A stretch of 64,000 nt of DNA from Bacillota bacterium (GCA_030525285.1 JAUNFA010000002.1:62001-126000); one strand, 5' to 3'; shown: positions 34,831-43,204, counted from the stretch's first letter. Translations and numbers: made by a program. Notes: generated by a model from the sequence alone, not told the origin.

Positions 34831-34852
34831 TTACTCGCACGAGTAAATTATA
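34831..34852 (-). promoter_or_regulatory. Palindromic operator at the start site of the pilus-like operon
   Basis: TTACTCG-CA-CGAGTAA (34831-34846) is a perfect 7-bp inverted repeat directly downstream of the minus-strand -10 hexamer (34847-34852), where transcription should begin. This is a typical place for a repressor site. The binding protein is unknown; the SARP-like regulator of the same operon is one candidate. Confidence 0.55.
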
Positions 34853-34875
34853 ACAATATATTGAGAATATTGCAA
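34847..34875 (-). promoter_or_regulatory. Sigma-A promoter for the pilus-like operon
   Basis: On the minus strand TTGCAA (34875-34870) and TATAAT (34852-34847) are spaced by 17 nt, just upstream of the transglutaminase lipoprotein gene. Confidence 0.78.
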
Positions 34876-34892
34876 TTTTATATGGGTATATA

Positions 34893-34901
34893 TGATATAA
34901 T
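34893..34901 (+). promoter_or_regulatory. Extended -10 promoter for the DivIC/FtsB-like gene
   Basis: TGATATAAT on the plus strand lies only 6 nt upstream of the ATG at 34908, so the transcript would have almost no leader. No ribosome site is seen before that ATG, which fits a leaderless or near-leaderless mRNA. Confidence 0.5.
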
Positions 34902-34907
34902 CGTGGC

Positions 34908-35384
34908 ATGAGTAAAACTAGACGCAGTGTAGAATTCAAAAACAACAGCCGCGTAATTGATATTGACGAGGCGAGAGAAAAACGACAGGCCAAACGCAAA
35001 TCACAGCGGGAAGCTTTAGAAAAAAAGCAGGCAAGAAGAAACAAAAAGCCTGAAACACGTGGCAAGCGCGCAATCCGCCGTAAGAAAAACAGAAACAGGC
35101 TGATGGCAGCGCTGCTTATTTTGCTTGTAACCATATTTCTGGCATGCTGGGGATTCAAGATAGTATCTCTGATTAACGAAAAACACGATGTTAATGAACA
35201 GAAAGAGGCTCTCAAACATCAGAAGACTGAGCTTGAACAGAAACTTGCAGATGCCGACGATAAGGAGACTTTGGAAGATATAGCGAGAGAGAAGCTCAGA
35301 CTCATTAAACCAGGAGAGATTCTGTATATGTTCCCATCGGATTTTAATGACAGTAGCAAAGGTGATGACAATGGAGAAGATTAA
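34908..35384 (+). CDS. DivIC/FtsB-family septum formation protein
   Basis: This is a divisome-type single-pass protein of the DivIC/FtsB family, which bridges FtsL/DivIB and septal synthases. The 158-residue protein has an unusually long and very basic cytoplasmic N-terminus (about 1-65, Arg/Lys-rich), one membrane helix (LMAALLILLVTIFLACWGF), an extracellular coiled coil (INEKHDVNEQKEALKHQKTE), and the family end motif around EDIAREKLRLIKPGEILYMF. The start at 34908 lies very close to the promoter -10, and a later Met is not available before the membrane helix except at about residue 66. It overlaps rnmV by 14 nt. Confidence 0.85.
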   Translation: MSKTRRSVEFKNNSRVIDIDEAREKRQAKRKSQREALEKKQARRNKKPETRGKRAIRRKKNRNRLMAALLILLVTIFLACWGFKIVSLINEKHDVNEQKEALKHQKTELEQKLADADDKETLEDIAREKLRLIKPGEILYMFPSDFNDSSKGDDNGED

Positions 35385-35913
35385 AGAAATAATAGTAGTA
35401 GAAGGTCGTGACGACACGGATGCAATCAAAAAAAGTGTTGATGCCATCACAATAGAAACACATGGATATGGTATAAATAAACAGACGTGGCAGCTTATTG
35501 CCGATGCGTATAAGGGACCGGGTATTGTGGTATTCACAGACCCGGATTTTGCGGGGGAGCAAATAAGGAGACGGATTCTGGACAGGTTTCCTATGGCCAA
35601 GGAGGCATTCCTTCATAGAGATGACGCTACAAAAAAAGGCGATATAGGCATTGAAAATGCCAGACCGGAGGCAATAAGACAGGCATTGAGCAAGGCTCAC
35701 TGCACAGTTACAGAAGAAAAAGAAACAGCTATAATGCTGGAAGATATGACAAGGGCAGGGCTGGCAGGTGGTGCAGGTGCATCGGCAGCTCGCGCTGAAG
35801 TAGGAAAGAAGCTGGGAGTAGGCTATGCCAATGTTAAGACCTTTATGGCCAGACTTAACAGATTCGGAATAACTAAGGAACAGCTGATGGAGGCTGCCGG
35901 GAGAGATAAATGA
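35371..35913 (+). CDS. rnmV: Ribonuclease M5
   Basis: RNase M5 matures 5S rRNA precursors in low-GC gram-positives. The 180-residue protein has a TOPRIM domain with IVVEGRDDTDAIKK (the catalytic Glu), the VFTDPDFAGEQIRRRI metal-binding block, and the C-terminal NRFGITKEQLMEA typical of RnmV. I chose the ATG at 35371 because AAAGGTGA precedes it; an earlier ATG at 35347 would enlarge the overlap with the DivIC-like gene. It overlaps rsmA by 4 nt (ATGA), the usual rnmV-rsmA pairing. Confidence 0.95.
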   Translation: MEKIKEIIVVEGRDDTDAIKKSVDAITIETHGYGINKQTWQLIADAYKGPGIVVFTDPDFAGEQIRRRILDRFPMAKEAFLHRDDATKKGDIGIENARPEAIRQALSKAHCTVTEEKETAIMLEDMTRAGLAGGAGASAARAEVGKKLGVGYANVKTFMARLNRFGITKEQLMEAAGRDK

Positions 35914-36785
35914 ATTTATACGAAAAGTCCACAATAGAAGCAATTAAGGCTAGTCACAATTTTAAATTGAGCAAGAGCCTTGGACAGAATTTCATTACAG
36001 ACTACAGTGTTATTGAGGATATTGTTTACGGAAGTGGGGTAGGCTCTGATGACCTTGTAATAGAAATAGGTCCCGGAATAGGAGTGCTGACCGATGCTGC
36101 AGCAGATGTTGCTGCAAGGGTGATTGCCATAGAAATTGATGACAAGTTAATTCCTATTCTCAATGAAACACTGGCGCATCACGATAACGTAAGAATAATA
36201 CATGAAGATGTTCTCAATGTTGATATAAACAGTGTTATCGCGGAGGAAAGAAGCGCGGGATCCTTCGGTGGCGACGTGAAGATAATGGGTAATTTGCCCT
36301 ACTATATTACAACACCGATTATAATGGGGCTTCTTGAAAAGGGCGTGGATGCTGAGAGCATTACCGTTATGATGCAAAAGGAGGTCGCTGACAGGATCAA
36401 GGCGAAACCGGGAAGCAAGGCCTACGGAGCCTTGAGCGTAGCGGTACAGTATTACTGTAATGTTGAGCAGGTATGCCTAGTATCCAAGGAGGTCTTCCTG
36501 CCGAAACCCAAGGTGGATTCGTCAGTACTCAAGCTGACTCTCAGAGAAAACAAGCCCGTTAAACTCATAGACGAGCAGATATTTTTTGAATGTATCAGAG
36601 GCGGATTCGGGCAGAGACGAAAAACTCTGCTGAATTCATTGACAGGTGTCAGAGGAATGGGCAAGGATCAGGTGCGAAACATTCTGGAAAGCGTGGGCAT
36701 TGACGGAATAAGGCGTGCCGAAACATTGACTATTGAAGAATTTGCGGCATTGGCGAATGCTGTATCGGAACAGGAGAAATTTTGA
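35910..36785 (+). CDS. rsmA: 16S rRNA dimethyladenosine transferase RsmA (KsgA)
   Basis: RsmA dimethylates two adjacent adenines near the 3' end of 16S rRNA with SAM. The 291-residue protein shows SLGQNFITDYSVIEDIV, the SAM-binding VIEIGPGIGVLT, and the catalytic motif NLPYYITTPI, with a C-terminal helical domain including FGQRRKTLLNSL. It starts inside the rnmV end (4-nt overlap) and ends 1 nt into the start of the sulfatase gene. Confidence 0.97.
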   Translation: MNLYEKSTIEAIKASHNFKLSKSLGQNFITDYSVIEDIVYGSGVGSDDLVIEIGPGIGVLTDAAADVAARVIAIEIDDKLIPILNETLAHHDNVRIIHEDVLNVDINSVIAEERSAGSFGGDVKIMGNLPYYITTPIIMGLLEKGVDAESITVMMQKEVADRIKAKPGSKAYGALSVAVQYYCNVEQVCLVSKEVFLPKPKVDSSVLKLTLRENKPVKLIDEQIFFECIRGGFGQRRKTLLNSLTGVRGMGKDQVRNILESVGIDGIRRAETLTIEEFAALANAVSEQEKF

Positions 36786-38779
36786 TGAGTAGTATTAAAA
36801 ATCTATGGGGGAAATTCAAGAAATTTTCCGGCAGATATATTGTGATGCTGATAGTAGTGTCTATTGTTCTCGACATAATTATTGAGACCTTCGCAAGGCA
36901 CTCACTTATTAAGAGTTCAATCTTCATTCTAGGGCATCCGCTGGTGGCATTGTGCAACATTTCTTTGATATTTGCGGTAATGTCTCTGGCAATGCTGTTC
37001 AAAAAACGATGTTTTGCGACAGCTATGCTATCCATTCTGTGGCTTGCTCTGGGTGTGGCTAACGGAGTTATTTTGATCAACAGAATGACACCGCTTACCA
37101 CAAAGGACTTTGACAACCTAAAGGACGGTTGGTCCATTATTGGCAATTATTTTTCAACAAAGACAGTGATTATTGTAATAGTTTCTGTGGTTGCGGTAGT
37201 TCTGATGGGAATATTGGCATACAGAAAGAGTCCGAGAATGTCACAAAAGCCGGATTACAGGAAGGTTACAGCAACCATAGCCATAGCAATCATAAGCTGT
37301 GTCACTCTTATTACGGGAGGCATGAAGCTGGGAGCACTGGATACATTCTTCTATAATCTAGCATATGCATATGCAGATAATGGTGTGCCGTATTGCTTTG
37401 TTATTACAGCCGTTAAATCCGGTGTGGATAAACCATCTGACTATTCTAAGGAACGCATTACAGGAATTTTCAGGAATAATGAACTGGGCAAGAACAAAAC
37501 TTATGAACCAGGGACTGATGACAATACTGACGTGGCCAAGAAGCCTAACGTTATTTTCCTTCAGCTTGAGTCCTTTATCGACCCTACATTGGTCAAAAGT
37601 GTGAAATTTAACAAGGATCCAATGCCTAATTACAGGAAGCTGATGAAGGAATATTCCAGCGGTTATTTGACAGTGCCGGCTTGTGGTGCCGGAACTGCTA
37701 ACGTTGAATTCGAGGTTATGACAGGTATGAGTGTCAAGAATTTCGGACCGGGAGAATATCCGTATAAGACCATTCTCAAGAAGAACACTGTTGAATGTGC
37801 TCCATATGACATGAAGCAGCTGGGATACTCCACCCATGCAGTTCACAATCACAGAGGTGCATTCTATTACAGAAATAAGGTCTTTGCTAACATGGGCTTT
37901 GATACTTTCACATGCCTTGAATATATGAACAATGTTGTGAAAACACCAAAGAACTGGGCAAAGGATCAGATTCTGACAGAACAGATTACGGACGCAATGA
38001 AGAGTACCAAAGGAGAGGACTACATATATACCATCTCTGTACAGGGTCATGGCAGATATCCTACCGAACAGCTCATTGAAAATCCTGAAATAGAAGTGAC
38101 CAAGGCGAATACAGAGGAACAGAAGTGGGCATATGAGTATTATGCCAATCAGGTTTATGAAATGGACAAGTTCGTCAAAGAACTGACCGACACACTTTCC
38201 GAATACGATGAGGATGTTGTCCTTGTAATGTACGGAGATCATCTGCCTGCTCTTGACATGACGGAAGAAGAGATGAAGAACGGGTCCCTTTATCAGACTC
38301 AGTACATAGTATGGGATAACTTTGGCATGACCAGTGAGAACAAGGATCTTATGGCATACCAGCTCAATGCAGATGTCATGAAGAGGCTTGGCATTTCGGT
38401 AGGGTTAATGAACAAGTTCCATCAGGACAATTCATATTCAGATAAATATCTGGATGATATGAAAGCTCTCACATACGACATGCTTTATGGTGAAAGATAC
38501 ATATACGGAGGAAAGAATCCATTCAAGCCGACAGACCTTAAGATGGGCGTTAAGAACATCAAGATAAAAGAGGTTGTGCAGGTTGGTGAGAAATACTATA
38601 TAAAGGGTGAGAATTTCACTGAATACAGTAAGATATCTCTTGATGGTGAAGCGCTCAAGACGGTATATCTTAGTCCGACACTTCTTCAGCTTAACGAAGA
38701 GGTGGATCCTGAGGATGCATCAAGAATGAAGGTAAGCCAGGTAGAGAAAAACAAAGAAATACTTAGCACAACAGAATAA
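36785..38779 (+). CDS. LTA synthase family sulfatase-fold membrane protein
   Basis: This is a phosphoglycerol-transferase-like or related alkaline-phosphatase-superfamily enzyme that acts outside the membrane on wall or lipid polymers. The 664-residue protein has about five N-terminal membrane segments (to about residue 190) and an extracellular catalytic domain with FLQLESFIDPTLV, CGAGTANVEFEVMTGMS (the nucleophile Thr in GTANVEFE), HNHRGAFYYRNKVFANMGFD and VMYGDHLPAL (metal ligands). A C-terminal beta-rich segment of about 80 residues (from KMGVKNIKIKEVVQVGEKYY) resembles an Ig-like add-on. Substrate polymer not assignable. The ATG at 36785 has AGGAG 8 nt upstream. Confidence 0.88.
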   Translation: MSSIKNLWGKFKKFSGRYIVMLIVVSIVLDIIIETFARHSLIKSSIFILGHPLVALCNISLIFAVMSLAMLFKKRCFATAMLSILWLALGVANGVILINRMTPLTTKDFDNLKDGWSIIGNYFSTKTVIIVIVSVVAVVLMGILAYRKSPRMSQKPDYRKVTATIAIAIISCVTLITGGMKLGALDTFFYNLAYAYADNGVPYCFVITAVKSGVDKPSDYSKERITGIFRNNELGKNKTYEPGTDDNTDVAKKPNVIFLQLESFIDPTLVKSVKFNKDPMPNYRKLMKEYSSGYLTVPACGAGTANVEFEVMTGMSVKNFGPGEYPYKTILKKNTVECAPYDMKQLGYSTHAVHNHRGAFYYRNKVFANMGFDTFTCLEYMNNVVKTPKNWAKDQILTEQITDAMKSTKGEDYIYTISVQGHGRYPTEQLIENPEIEVTKANTEEQKWAYEYYANQVYEMDKFVKELTDTLSEYDEDVVLVMYGDHLPALDMTEEEMKNGSLYQTQYIVWDNFGMTSENKDLMAYQLNADVMKRLGISVGLMNKFHQDNSYSDKYLDDMKALTYDMLYGERYIYGGKNPFKPTDLKMGVKNIKIKEVVQVGEKYYIKGENFTEYSKISLDGEALKTVYLSPTLLQLNEEVDPEDASRMKVSQVEKNKEILSTTE

Positions 38780-38782
38780 TAT

Positions 38783-38810
38783 AAATGCCGGCTGTGAAAG
38801 GCCGGCATTT
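38783..38810 (+). terminator. GC-rich hairpin after the sulfatase gene
   Basis: A perfect 10-bp stem AAATGCCGGC / GCCGGCATTT with an 8-nt loop lies between the sulfatase and GNAT genes. The T-tract is only three bases, so it may be an attenuator or a processing signal rather than a full terminator. Confidence 0.6.
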
Positions 38811-38825
38811 GAAGTGGGAGACAAG

Positions 38826-39383
38826 ATGTTTCAGAGAGTAAGAGTGCCCGTGTTAGAGGGCGAAAAGGTAATTCTGAGAAATTGGACACACAAAGATGCG
38901 GGCGATTTGTATGAATATGCCAAGGATCCAAGAGTGGGACCTGCAGCCGGATGGCCCCCGCACAGAAGTCGTAGCGAGTCAGGATTCATAATAGAAGAAG
39001 TTTACTTAAGGAAGATGGATTGGGCGATTACAGACGCGAAGACCGGCAGACCCATTGGCAATATAGGTCTTGATGATGAGGCTATAAGAGTCAAAATAAA
39101 CAGCAGGGAAGTAGGGTATTCCATTGCAGCTGACTGTTGGGGTAGGGGAATGGCAACTGAGGCGCTGGGTCTTGTGGTTCAGTACAGCTTTGAAGTGCTG
39201 GGCCTTGAGAGTCTTACCCTGAGAGTTGAACCGGACAATATGGCAAGCAGGCGTGTAGCCGAAAAGTGTGGATTTATTTTTGAGGGCATATTGAGAAAAT
39301 CATACAAGCGGTACGACAACGTTATTACAGATATGGCATGTTATTCAATCCTCGATGTGGATTATTACGAAAGAGATATGTGA
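38826..39383 (+). CDS. GNAT-family N-acetyltransferase (RimJ/RimL type)
   Basis: This is an acetyl-CoA-dependent N-acetyltransferase. The 185-residue protein follows the RimJ/RimL layout: LEGEKVILRNWTHKDAGDLY at the start, IGNIGLDDEA in the middle, VGYSIAADCWGRGMATEALG (the acetyl-CoA pyrophosphate loop), and LRVEPDNMASRRVAEKCGF followed by FEGILRKSYKR. The target (ribosomal protein or small molecule) is not deducible. The ATG at 38826 has GGGAG 7 nt upstream; a GTG 12 nt earlier is not used. It ends 1 nt before the YbaK-like gene. Confidence 0.9.
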   Translation: MFQRVRVPVLEGEKVILRNWTHKDAGDLYEYAKDPRVGPAAGWPPHRSRSESGFIIEEVYLRKMDWAITDAKTGRPIGNIGLDDEAIRVKINSREVGYSIAADCWGRGMATEALGLVVQYSFEVLGLESLTLRVEPDNMASRRVAEKCGFIFEGILRKSYKRYDNVITDMACYSILDVDYYERDM

Positions 39384-39384
39384 A

Positions 39385-39897
39385 ATGGGAAAGAAAAAGG
39401 ATAAAAAAACAGAAAAGACTAATGCGGTAAGACTTGTAGAAGCTGCCGGAATAGAATATCAGCTTCGTGAGCAGGATGTTTCGGGAGGTTTCCTGGGTGG
39501 AGTCGAAATGGCCAGAATGCTGGATCAGAATCCCAAACAGGTATTCAAGACTCTGGTGACGGTCTCTACATCAGGGGAGCACTTCGTTTGCGTTATTCCT
39601 GTAGACAGAGAGCTCAACCTTAAGAAGGCGGCCAAACATTTTGGCGTAAAGAAGGTAGAAATGCTGCTCAGTCGTAAACTACTGGAGACAACAGGATACA
39701 TTCATGGAGGATGTTCTCCTGTGGGAATGAAAAAACCATTTCCAACTGTAATAGATGACAGTGCGCTAGAGTTTGAAACCATAATGGTAAGCGGCGGCAA
39801 AGTAGGTCTTCAGATGGAACTTAAGGTTGAGGATTTAATTGCTCTTATTAATGCATCTTGCGGGAACGTAACGGATGTAACAGAAGGAGAAGCTTAG
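39385..39897 (+). CDS. ybaK: Cys-tRNA(Pro)/Cys-tRNA deacylase, YbaK/EbsC family
   Basis: This is a trans-editing enzyme that hydrolyses mischarged Cys-tRNA-Pro. The 170-residue protein matches YbaK/EbsC: TNAVRLVEAAGIEYQLREQD at the start, QVFKTLVTVSTSGEHFVCVIP with the conserved Lys, and the end motif TGYIHGGCSPVGMKK preceding a DDSALEFETIMVSGGKVGLQ strand pair. The start at 39385 is the family-consistent one, with only a weak ribosome site, so coupling to the GNAT gene is likely. Confidence 0.93.
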   Translation: MGKKKDKKTEKTNAVRLVEAAGIEYQLREQDVSGGFLGGVEMARMLDQNPKQVFKTLVTVSTSGEHFVCVIPVDRELNLKKAAKHFGVKKVEMLLSRKLLETTGYIHGGCSPVGMKKPFPTVIDDSALEFETIMVSGGKVGLQMELKVEDLIALINASCGNVTDVTEGEA

Positions 39898-39936
39898 ACA
39901 AATCCAACAAAAAACATCATGGGGAATAAATAAAAT

Positions 39937-40005
39937 GTTTGTTTTCGCCAAACAAATAAGAATCAAATTATTTGTTTGCAGTACATAAAAAGTACAACAC
40001 TTTTT
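39937..40005 (+). promoter_or_regulatory. Nested inverted repeats upstream of the 2-oxoacid oxidoreductase operon
   Basis: TTTGTTT, AAACAAA (39950-39956) and TTATTTGTTTG (39968-39978) can pair as alternatives: the first with the second (7 bp, TCGCC loop), or CAAACAAATAA (39949-39959) with the last segment (11 bp, 8-nt loop). A further 7-bp repeat AAAAAGT / ACTTTTT spans 39987-40005. They lie just upstream of the -35 hexamer and are therefore more likely protein-binding dyads than attenuators. Confidence 0.5.
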
Positions 40006-40006
40006 G

Positions 40007-40035
40007 TTGACATACCGCCACTAATATTGTAGGCT
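40007..40035 (+). promoter_or_regulatory. Promoter for the 2-oxoacid:ferredoxin oxidoreductase operon
   Basis: TTGACA (40007-40012) is a consensus -35. With a 17-nt spacer the -10 would be TAGGCT (40030-40035); TATAAA at 40035-40040 is a better hexamer but 22 nt away. The start is therefore not certain. Confidence 0.55.
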
Positions 40036-40072
40036 ATAAACTGCACAGATTTAGATAGGGAGATATAGTGAA

Positions 40073-40660
40073 ATGGCGAAAAGACTCAATGAAGCAGTAG
40101 AAATCAGATGGCATGGCAGAGGCGGTCAGGGTGCGAAGACAGCATGTCTTCTTCTGGCAGATTGTGCATTTAATTCAGGTAAATATGTTCAGGGATTCCC
40201 TGAATACGGTCCCGAGAGACAAGGTGCACCGATTACAGCATACAACCGAATTACAGATGAGCACTACAAGGTTCACTCCAATATATATAAGCCTGACTAC
40301 GTTGTTGTAGTTGACGAAACCTTGCTGAAGTCCGTAGATGTAACGAGCGGACTCAAGGAAAACGGCGCATTAATTATTAATACCAAAAAAAGTCCGGAAG
40401 AAATACGCAAGATAGTAGACTATCCGGGACGTATAGGTGTAATCGATGCGGAGAAAATTTCAATGGAAACTCTGGGCAAGAACTTCCCTAACACACCGAT
40501 GCTTGCAGCAGTAGTGAAGGTAAGCAAGGTAATAGACCAGAAAAAATTTGTTGAGGACATGCAGGAATCTTTTGAACACAAGTTCAGGAGGAAGCCGCAG
40601 CTCATCGAGGGTAATATGAAGGCATTAGTTAAAGCATTAGAAGAGGTTAAGGTAGGATAA
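40073..40660 (+). CDS. porC: 2-oxoacid:ferredoxin oxidoreductase, gamma subunit
   Basis: This is the gamma subunit of a four-subunit pyruvate/2-ketoisovalerate-type ferredoxin oxidoreductase, which oxidatively decarboxylates 2-oxoacids to acyl-CoA. The 195-residue protein has the family start IRWHGRGGQGAKTACLLLA, FPEYGPERQGAPITAYNRI, and a Rossmann-like DYVVVVDETLL. The four subunit genes follow as gamma-delta-alpha-beta with 1-nt overlaps or short gaps. Pyruvate is the most common substrate for this arrangement, but the substrate is not proven by sequence. A weak AGGGAG ribosome site precedes it. Confidence 0.9.
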   Translation: MAKRLNEAVEIRWHGRGGQGAKTACLLLADCAFNSGKYVQGFPEYGPERQGAPITAYNRITDEHYKVHSNIYKPDYVVVVDETLLKSVDVTSGLKENGALIINTKKSPEEIRKIVDYPGRIGVIDAEKISMETLGKNFPNTPMLAAVVKVSKVIDQKKFVEDMQESFEHKFRRKPQLIEGNMKALVKALEEVKVG

Positions 40661-40965
40661 TGAAGACAAGAGCTAAGGATATAAATGAGAAGATAACCTG
40701 GCAGGAAATAACTGTCGGTACTGAGATATACGAACCGGCTACATCAGTGCTTGTCGAAACCGGTGATTGGCGTGTCATGATTCCAATCTGGAAGCAGGAA
40801 GTGTGCAGACAGTGCCTGATATGTGCACCGTTTTGCCCAGATAGTTCGATTCCGGTTAAGGACGGTAAGAGGCTGGACTTCGATTTCGTACACTGCAAGG
40901 GTTGCGGGATATGCTACAAGACATGTCCTTTTGATGCAATAGATTTCGTGAAGGAGGATAAATAA
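40660..40965 (+). CDS. porD: 2-oxoacid:ferredoxin oxidoreductase, delta (ferredoxin-like) subunit
   Basis: This is the electron-transferring delta subunit with two [4Fe-4S] clusters. The 101-residue protein has CRQCLICAPFCP and CKGCGICYKTCPFDAI, two ferredoxin-type cysteine motifs. Its ATG overlaps the stop of the gamma gene by one base (TAATG), and the alpha gene starts in the same way at its end, so the three are translationally coupled. Confidence 0.92.
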   Translation: MKTRAKDINEKITWQEITVGTEIYEPATSVLVETGDWRVMIPIWKQEVCRQCLICAPFCPDSSIPVKDGKRLDFDFVHCKGCGICYKTCPFDAIDFVKEDK

Positions 40966-42185
40966 TGTCAAAGAGAGACAGAATGTCAGGAAATGAAGCT
41001 GTGGCAATTGCCATGAAGCAGATTAATCCGGATGTTATGGGAGCATTCCCTATTACTCCATCTACAGAGATACCTCAATACTATTCTCAGTACATAGCTA
41101 ACGGAGAAGTTGATACAGAATTTGTGGCAGTAGAATCTGAACACAGTGCAATGTCGGTATGTATGGGAGCATCGGCTGCAGGTGCGCGTGCGGTTACTGC
41201 TACTTCATCGGCAGGTCTGGCATATATGTGGGAGCTGCTTTATGTAGCGGCATCACAAAGACTGCCAATCACAATGGCGGTGGTAAACAGAGCGCTTACA
41301 GGTCCTATTAACATCAACAACGACCATTCGGATTCAATGGGAGCCAGAGATTCCGGGTGGATTCAGATATATGCAGAATCAAACCAGGAGGTTTATGACA
41401 ATTACATTCAGGCAATGCCAATAAGCGAGACAATCAGACTTCCTATCATGATTTGTCAGGATGGTTTCATTACAAGTCACGGTGTATCAAACATTGAGCT
41501 TATGGAAGATGAGGAAGTCAAAGAATTCGTAGGCGAATATGAGCCGGACAATTATTTGCTTAAGCACGATAACCCTTTGGCAGTGGGACCTTACGGAATT
41601 TCACCATATTATATGGAAGCCAAGAGATCGCAGGCTCAGGCAATGAAGGACGCAATGCCTATTATAATGGATGTGGCCAAAAGGTTTGAGAAGGTAACAG
41701 GAAGAAAGTACGGATTTTTCGAGGAATATATGATTGATGACGCAGATGTGGCATTGGTTGTAATAGGGTCAAGTGCCGGAACCGGCAAAGAGGCCGTTGA
41801 TAGACTGCGTGCAGAAGGTAAGAGAGTTGGACTTATTAAGCTGAGGGTATTCAGACCATTCCCGAGACAGCAGCTGGCAGAGGCCATGCTCAAGGTTAAG
41901 GCCGTTGCCATCATGGACAAGGCAGAATCATTCTCTAACAGTGGCGGACCGCTGTTCAGTGAAGCGAGAAGTTCACTCTATGATATTCCTAACAAGCCTT
42001 ACTGCATTAACTATATTTATGGTTTAGGCGGAAGAGATATTACAGTAGAAGACTACTATGAAATTTTCAATGATCTGTTCATAATCCATGATACGGATGA
42101 TGCAGGAGACATTTACAGATACGTTGGAGTTAGAGATTCGAGATTCGGCGAACGTGGTTTTGACCACAGAAAGTACGAAGATTAG
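40965..42185 (+). CDS. porA: 2-oxoacid:ferredoxin oxidoreductase, alpha subunit
   Basis: This is the alpha subunit, which carries the pyrimidine-binding/CoA-side domains. The 406-residue protein shows GNEAVAIAMKQINPDVMGAF, the conserved AVESEHSAMSVCMGASAAGA block and the GPININNDHSDSMGARDSGW segment, then a C-terminal domain (VALVVIGSSAGTGKEAVDRL) and the tail DAGDIYRYVGVRDSRFGERG. The length and motif order match PorA of four-subunit enzymes. Confidence 0.92.
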   Translation: MSKRDRMSGNEAVAIAMKQINPDVMGAFPITPSTEIPQYYSQYIANGEVDTEFVAVESEHSAMSVCMGASAAGARAVTATSSAGLAYMWELLYVAASQRLPITMAVVNRALTGPININNDHSDSMGARDSGWIQIYAESNQEVYDNYIQAMPISETIRLPIMICQDGFITSHGVSNIELMEDEEVKEFVGEYEPDNYLLKHDNPLAVGPYGISPYYMEAKRSQAQAMKDAMPIIMDVAKRFEKVTGRKYGFFEEYMIDDADVALVVIGSSAGTGKEAVDRLRAEGKRVGLIKLRVFRPFPRQQLAEAMLKVKAVAIMDKAESFSNSGGPLFSEARSSLYDIPNKPYCINYIYGLGGRDITVEDYYEIFNDLFIIHDTDDAGDIYRYVGVRDSRFGERGFDHRKYED

Positions 42186-42194
42186 GAGGGTGAC

Positions 42195-43124
42195 ATGGCA
42201 TACAGTTTAAAAGAGCAGCTGAATAAACCCGAAAGACTGGCGCCCGGTCACAGACTATGCTCCGGATGTGGAGCAGGCGTTGCAGTTCGTGGTGTGCTCA
42301 GAGCATTGAAGCCTGAAGACAAGGCGGTAATAACAAATGCCACAGGATGTCTGGAAGTATCAACTTTCATCTATCCTAATACGGCGTACACAGACAGTTA
42401 TATACATACAGCCTTTGCCAATGGTGCAGCAACATGCGCAGGAGTTGAGACCGCATACAAGGTGCTCAAAAAAAGAGGCAAAATAGACGATACTTTCAAG
42501 TTCATAGCTTTTGGTGGTGATGGCGGTACATACGACATAGGGCTTCAGTCACTGTCGGGAGCAATGGAAAGAGGTCACGATATGGTTTATGTGTGCTACG
42601 ATAACGAGGCATACATGAATACGGGTATTCAGAGAGCATCATCGACACCAAGATTTGCAGATGCAACTACCGCACCTGTAGGCAAGGTGATTCCGGGTAA
42701 GATTCAGAACAAGAAAAATCTGACTGAGATTATCGCAGCCCATAACATACCATACGTTGCGCAGACAACTTTCACGAAAAACTTCAAGGACCTTCATGAG
42801 AAGGCCGAGAAAGCGATATACACAGAGGGTCCATGTTTCCTCAATATTATGTCGCCATGTCCGAGAGGCTGGAGATACGAGAGTGAGAATTTGGCGGAGA
42901 TGTGTCAGCTGGCTATAGATACTCTGGTATGGCCAATGTACGAAATCGTCGAGGGAGAATGGCACCTGACATATGAACCGAAGAAGAAGCTTCCTGTAGA
43001 GGAATTCCTCAAGAAGCAGGGAAGATTCGCTCATATGTTCAAAAAAGGCAATGAATGGATGATAGATGAAACTCAGGAGTACGTTGATCAGCAGTGGGAA
43101 AAGCTGCTTGCCAAGTGCAAATAA
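42195..43124 (+). CDS. porB: 2-oxoacid:ferredoxin oxidoreductase, beta (TPP-binding) subunit
   Basis: This is the thiamine-diphosphate-binding beta subunit. The 309-residue protein has LCSGCGAGVAVRGVLRAL (the cysteine pair near the N-terminus that helps bind the proximal cluster), the TPP motif AFGGDGGTYDIGLQSLSGAM ending in YDNEAYMNTGIQRASST, and the later CPRGWRYESENLAEM segment typical of PorB. GGAGGGTG lies upstream. It ends the operon, followed by a strong terminator. Confidence 0.93.
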   Translation: MAYSLKEQLNKPERLAPGHRLCSGCGAGVAVRGVLRALKPEDKAVITNATGCLEVSTFIYPNTAYTDSYIHTAFANGAATCAGVETAYKVLKKRGKIDDTFKFIAFGGDGGTYDIGLQSLSGAMERGHDMVYVCYDNEAYMNTGIQRASSTPRFADATTAPVGKVIPGKIQNKKNLTEIIAAHNIPYVAQTTFTKNFKDLHEKAEKAIYTEGPCFLNIMSPCPRGWRYESENLAEMCQLAIDTLVWPMYEIVEGEWHLTYEPKKKLPVEEFLKKQGRFAHMFKKGNEWMIDETQEYVDQQWEKLLAKCK

Positions 43125-43135
43125 TACAAACAAAT

Positions 43136-43176
43136 AAGCGGGGAGCATTACTGATTAAGCAATGCTCCCCGCTTTT
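43136..43176. terminator. Terminator between the converging porB and purine permease genes
   Basis: A GC-rich stem AAGCGGGGAGCATT / AATGCTCCCCGCTT (about 14 bp) with a short loop is followed by TTTTG on the plus strand. The opposite side is A/T-rich, so it can serve both genes. Confidence 0.9.
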
Positions 43177-43204
43177 GTCATGCGAATCTTTTCGCAGTAA
43201 ACTC

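Noticed and set aside
37358..38242. 294-codon minus-strand frame inside the sulfatase gene
   Set aside because: It is antisense to a strong family match, with no ribosome site and no known motif.
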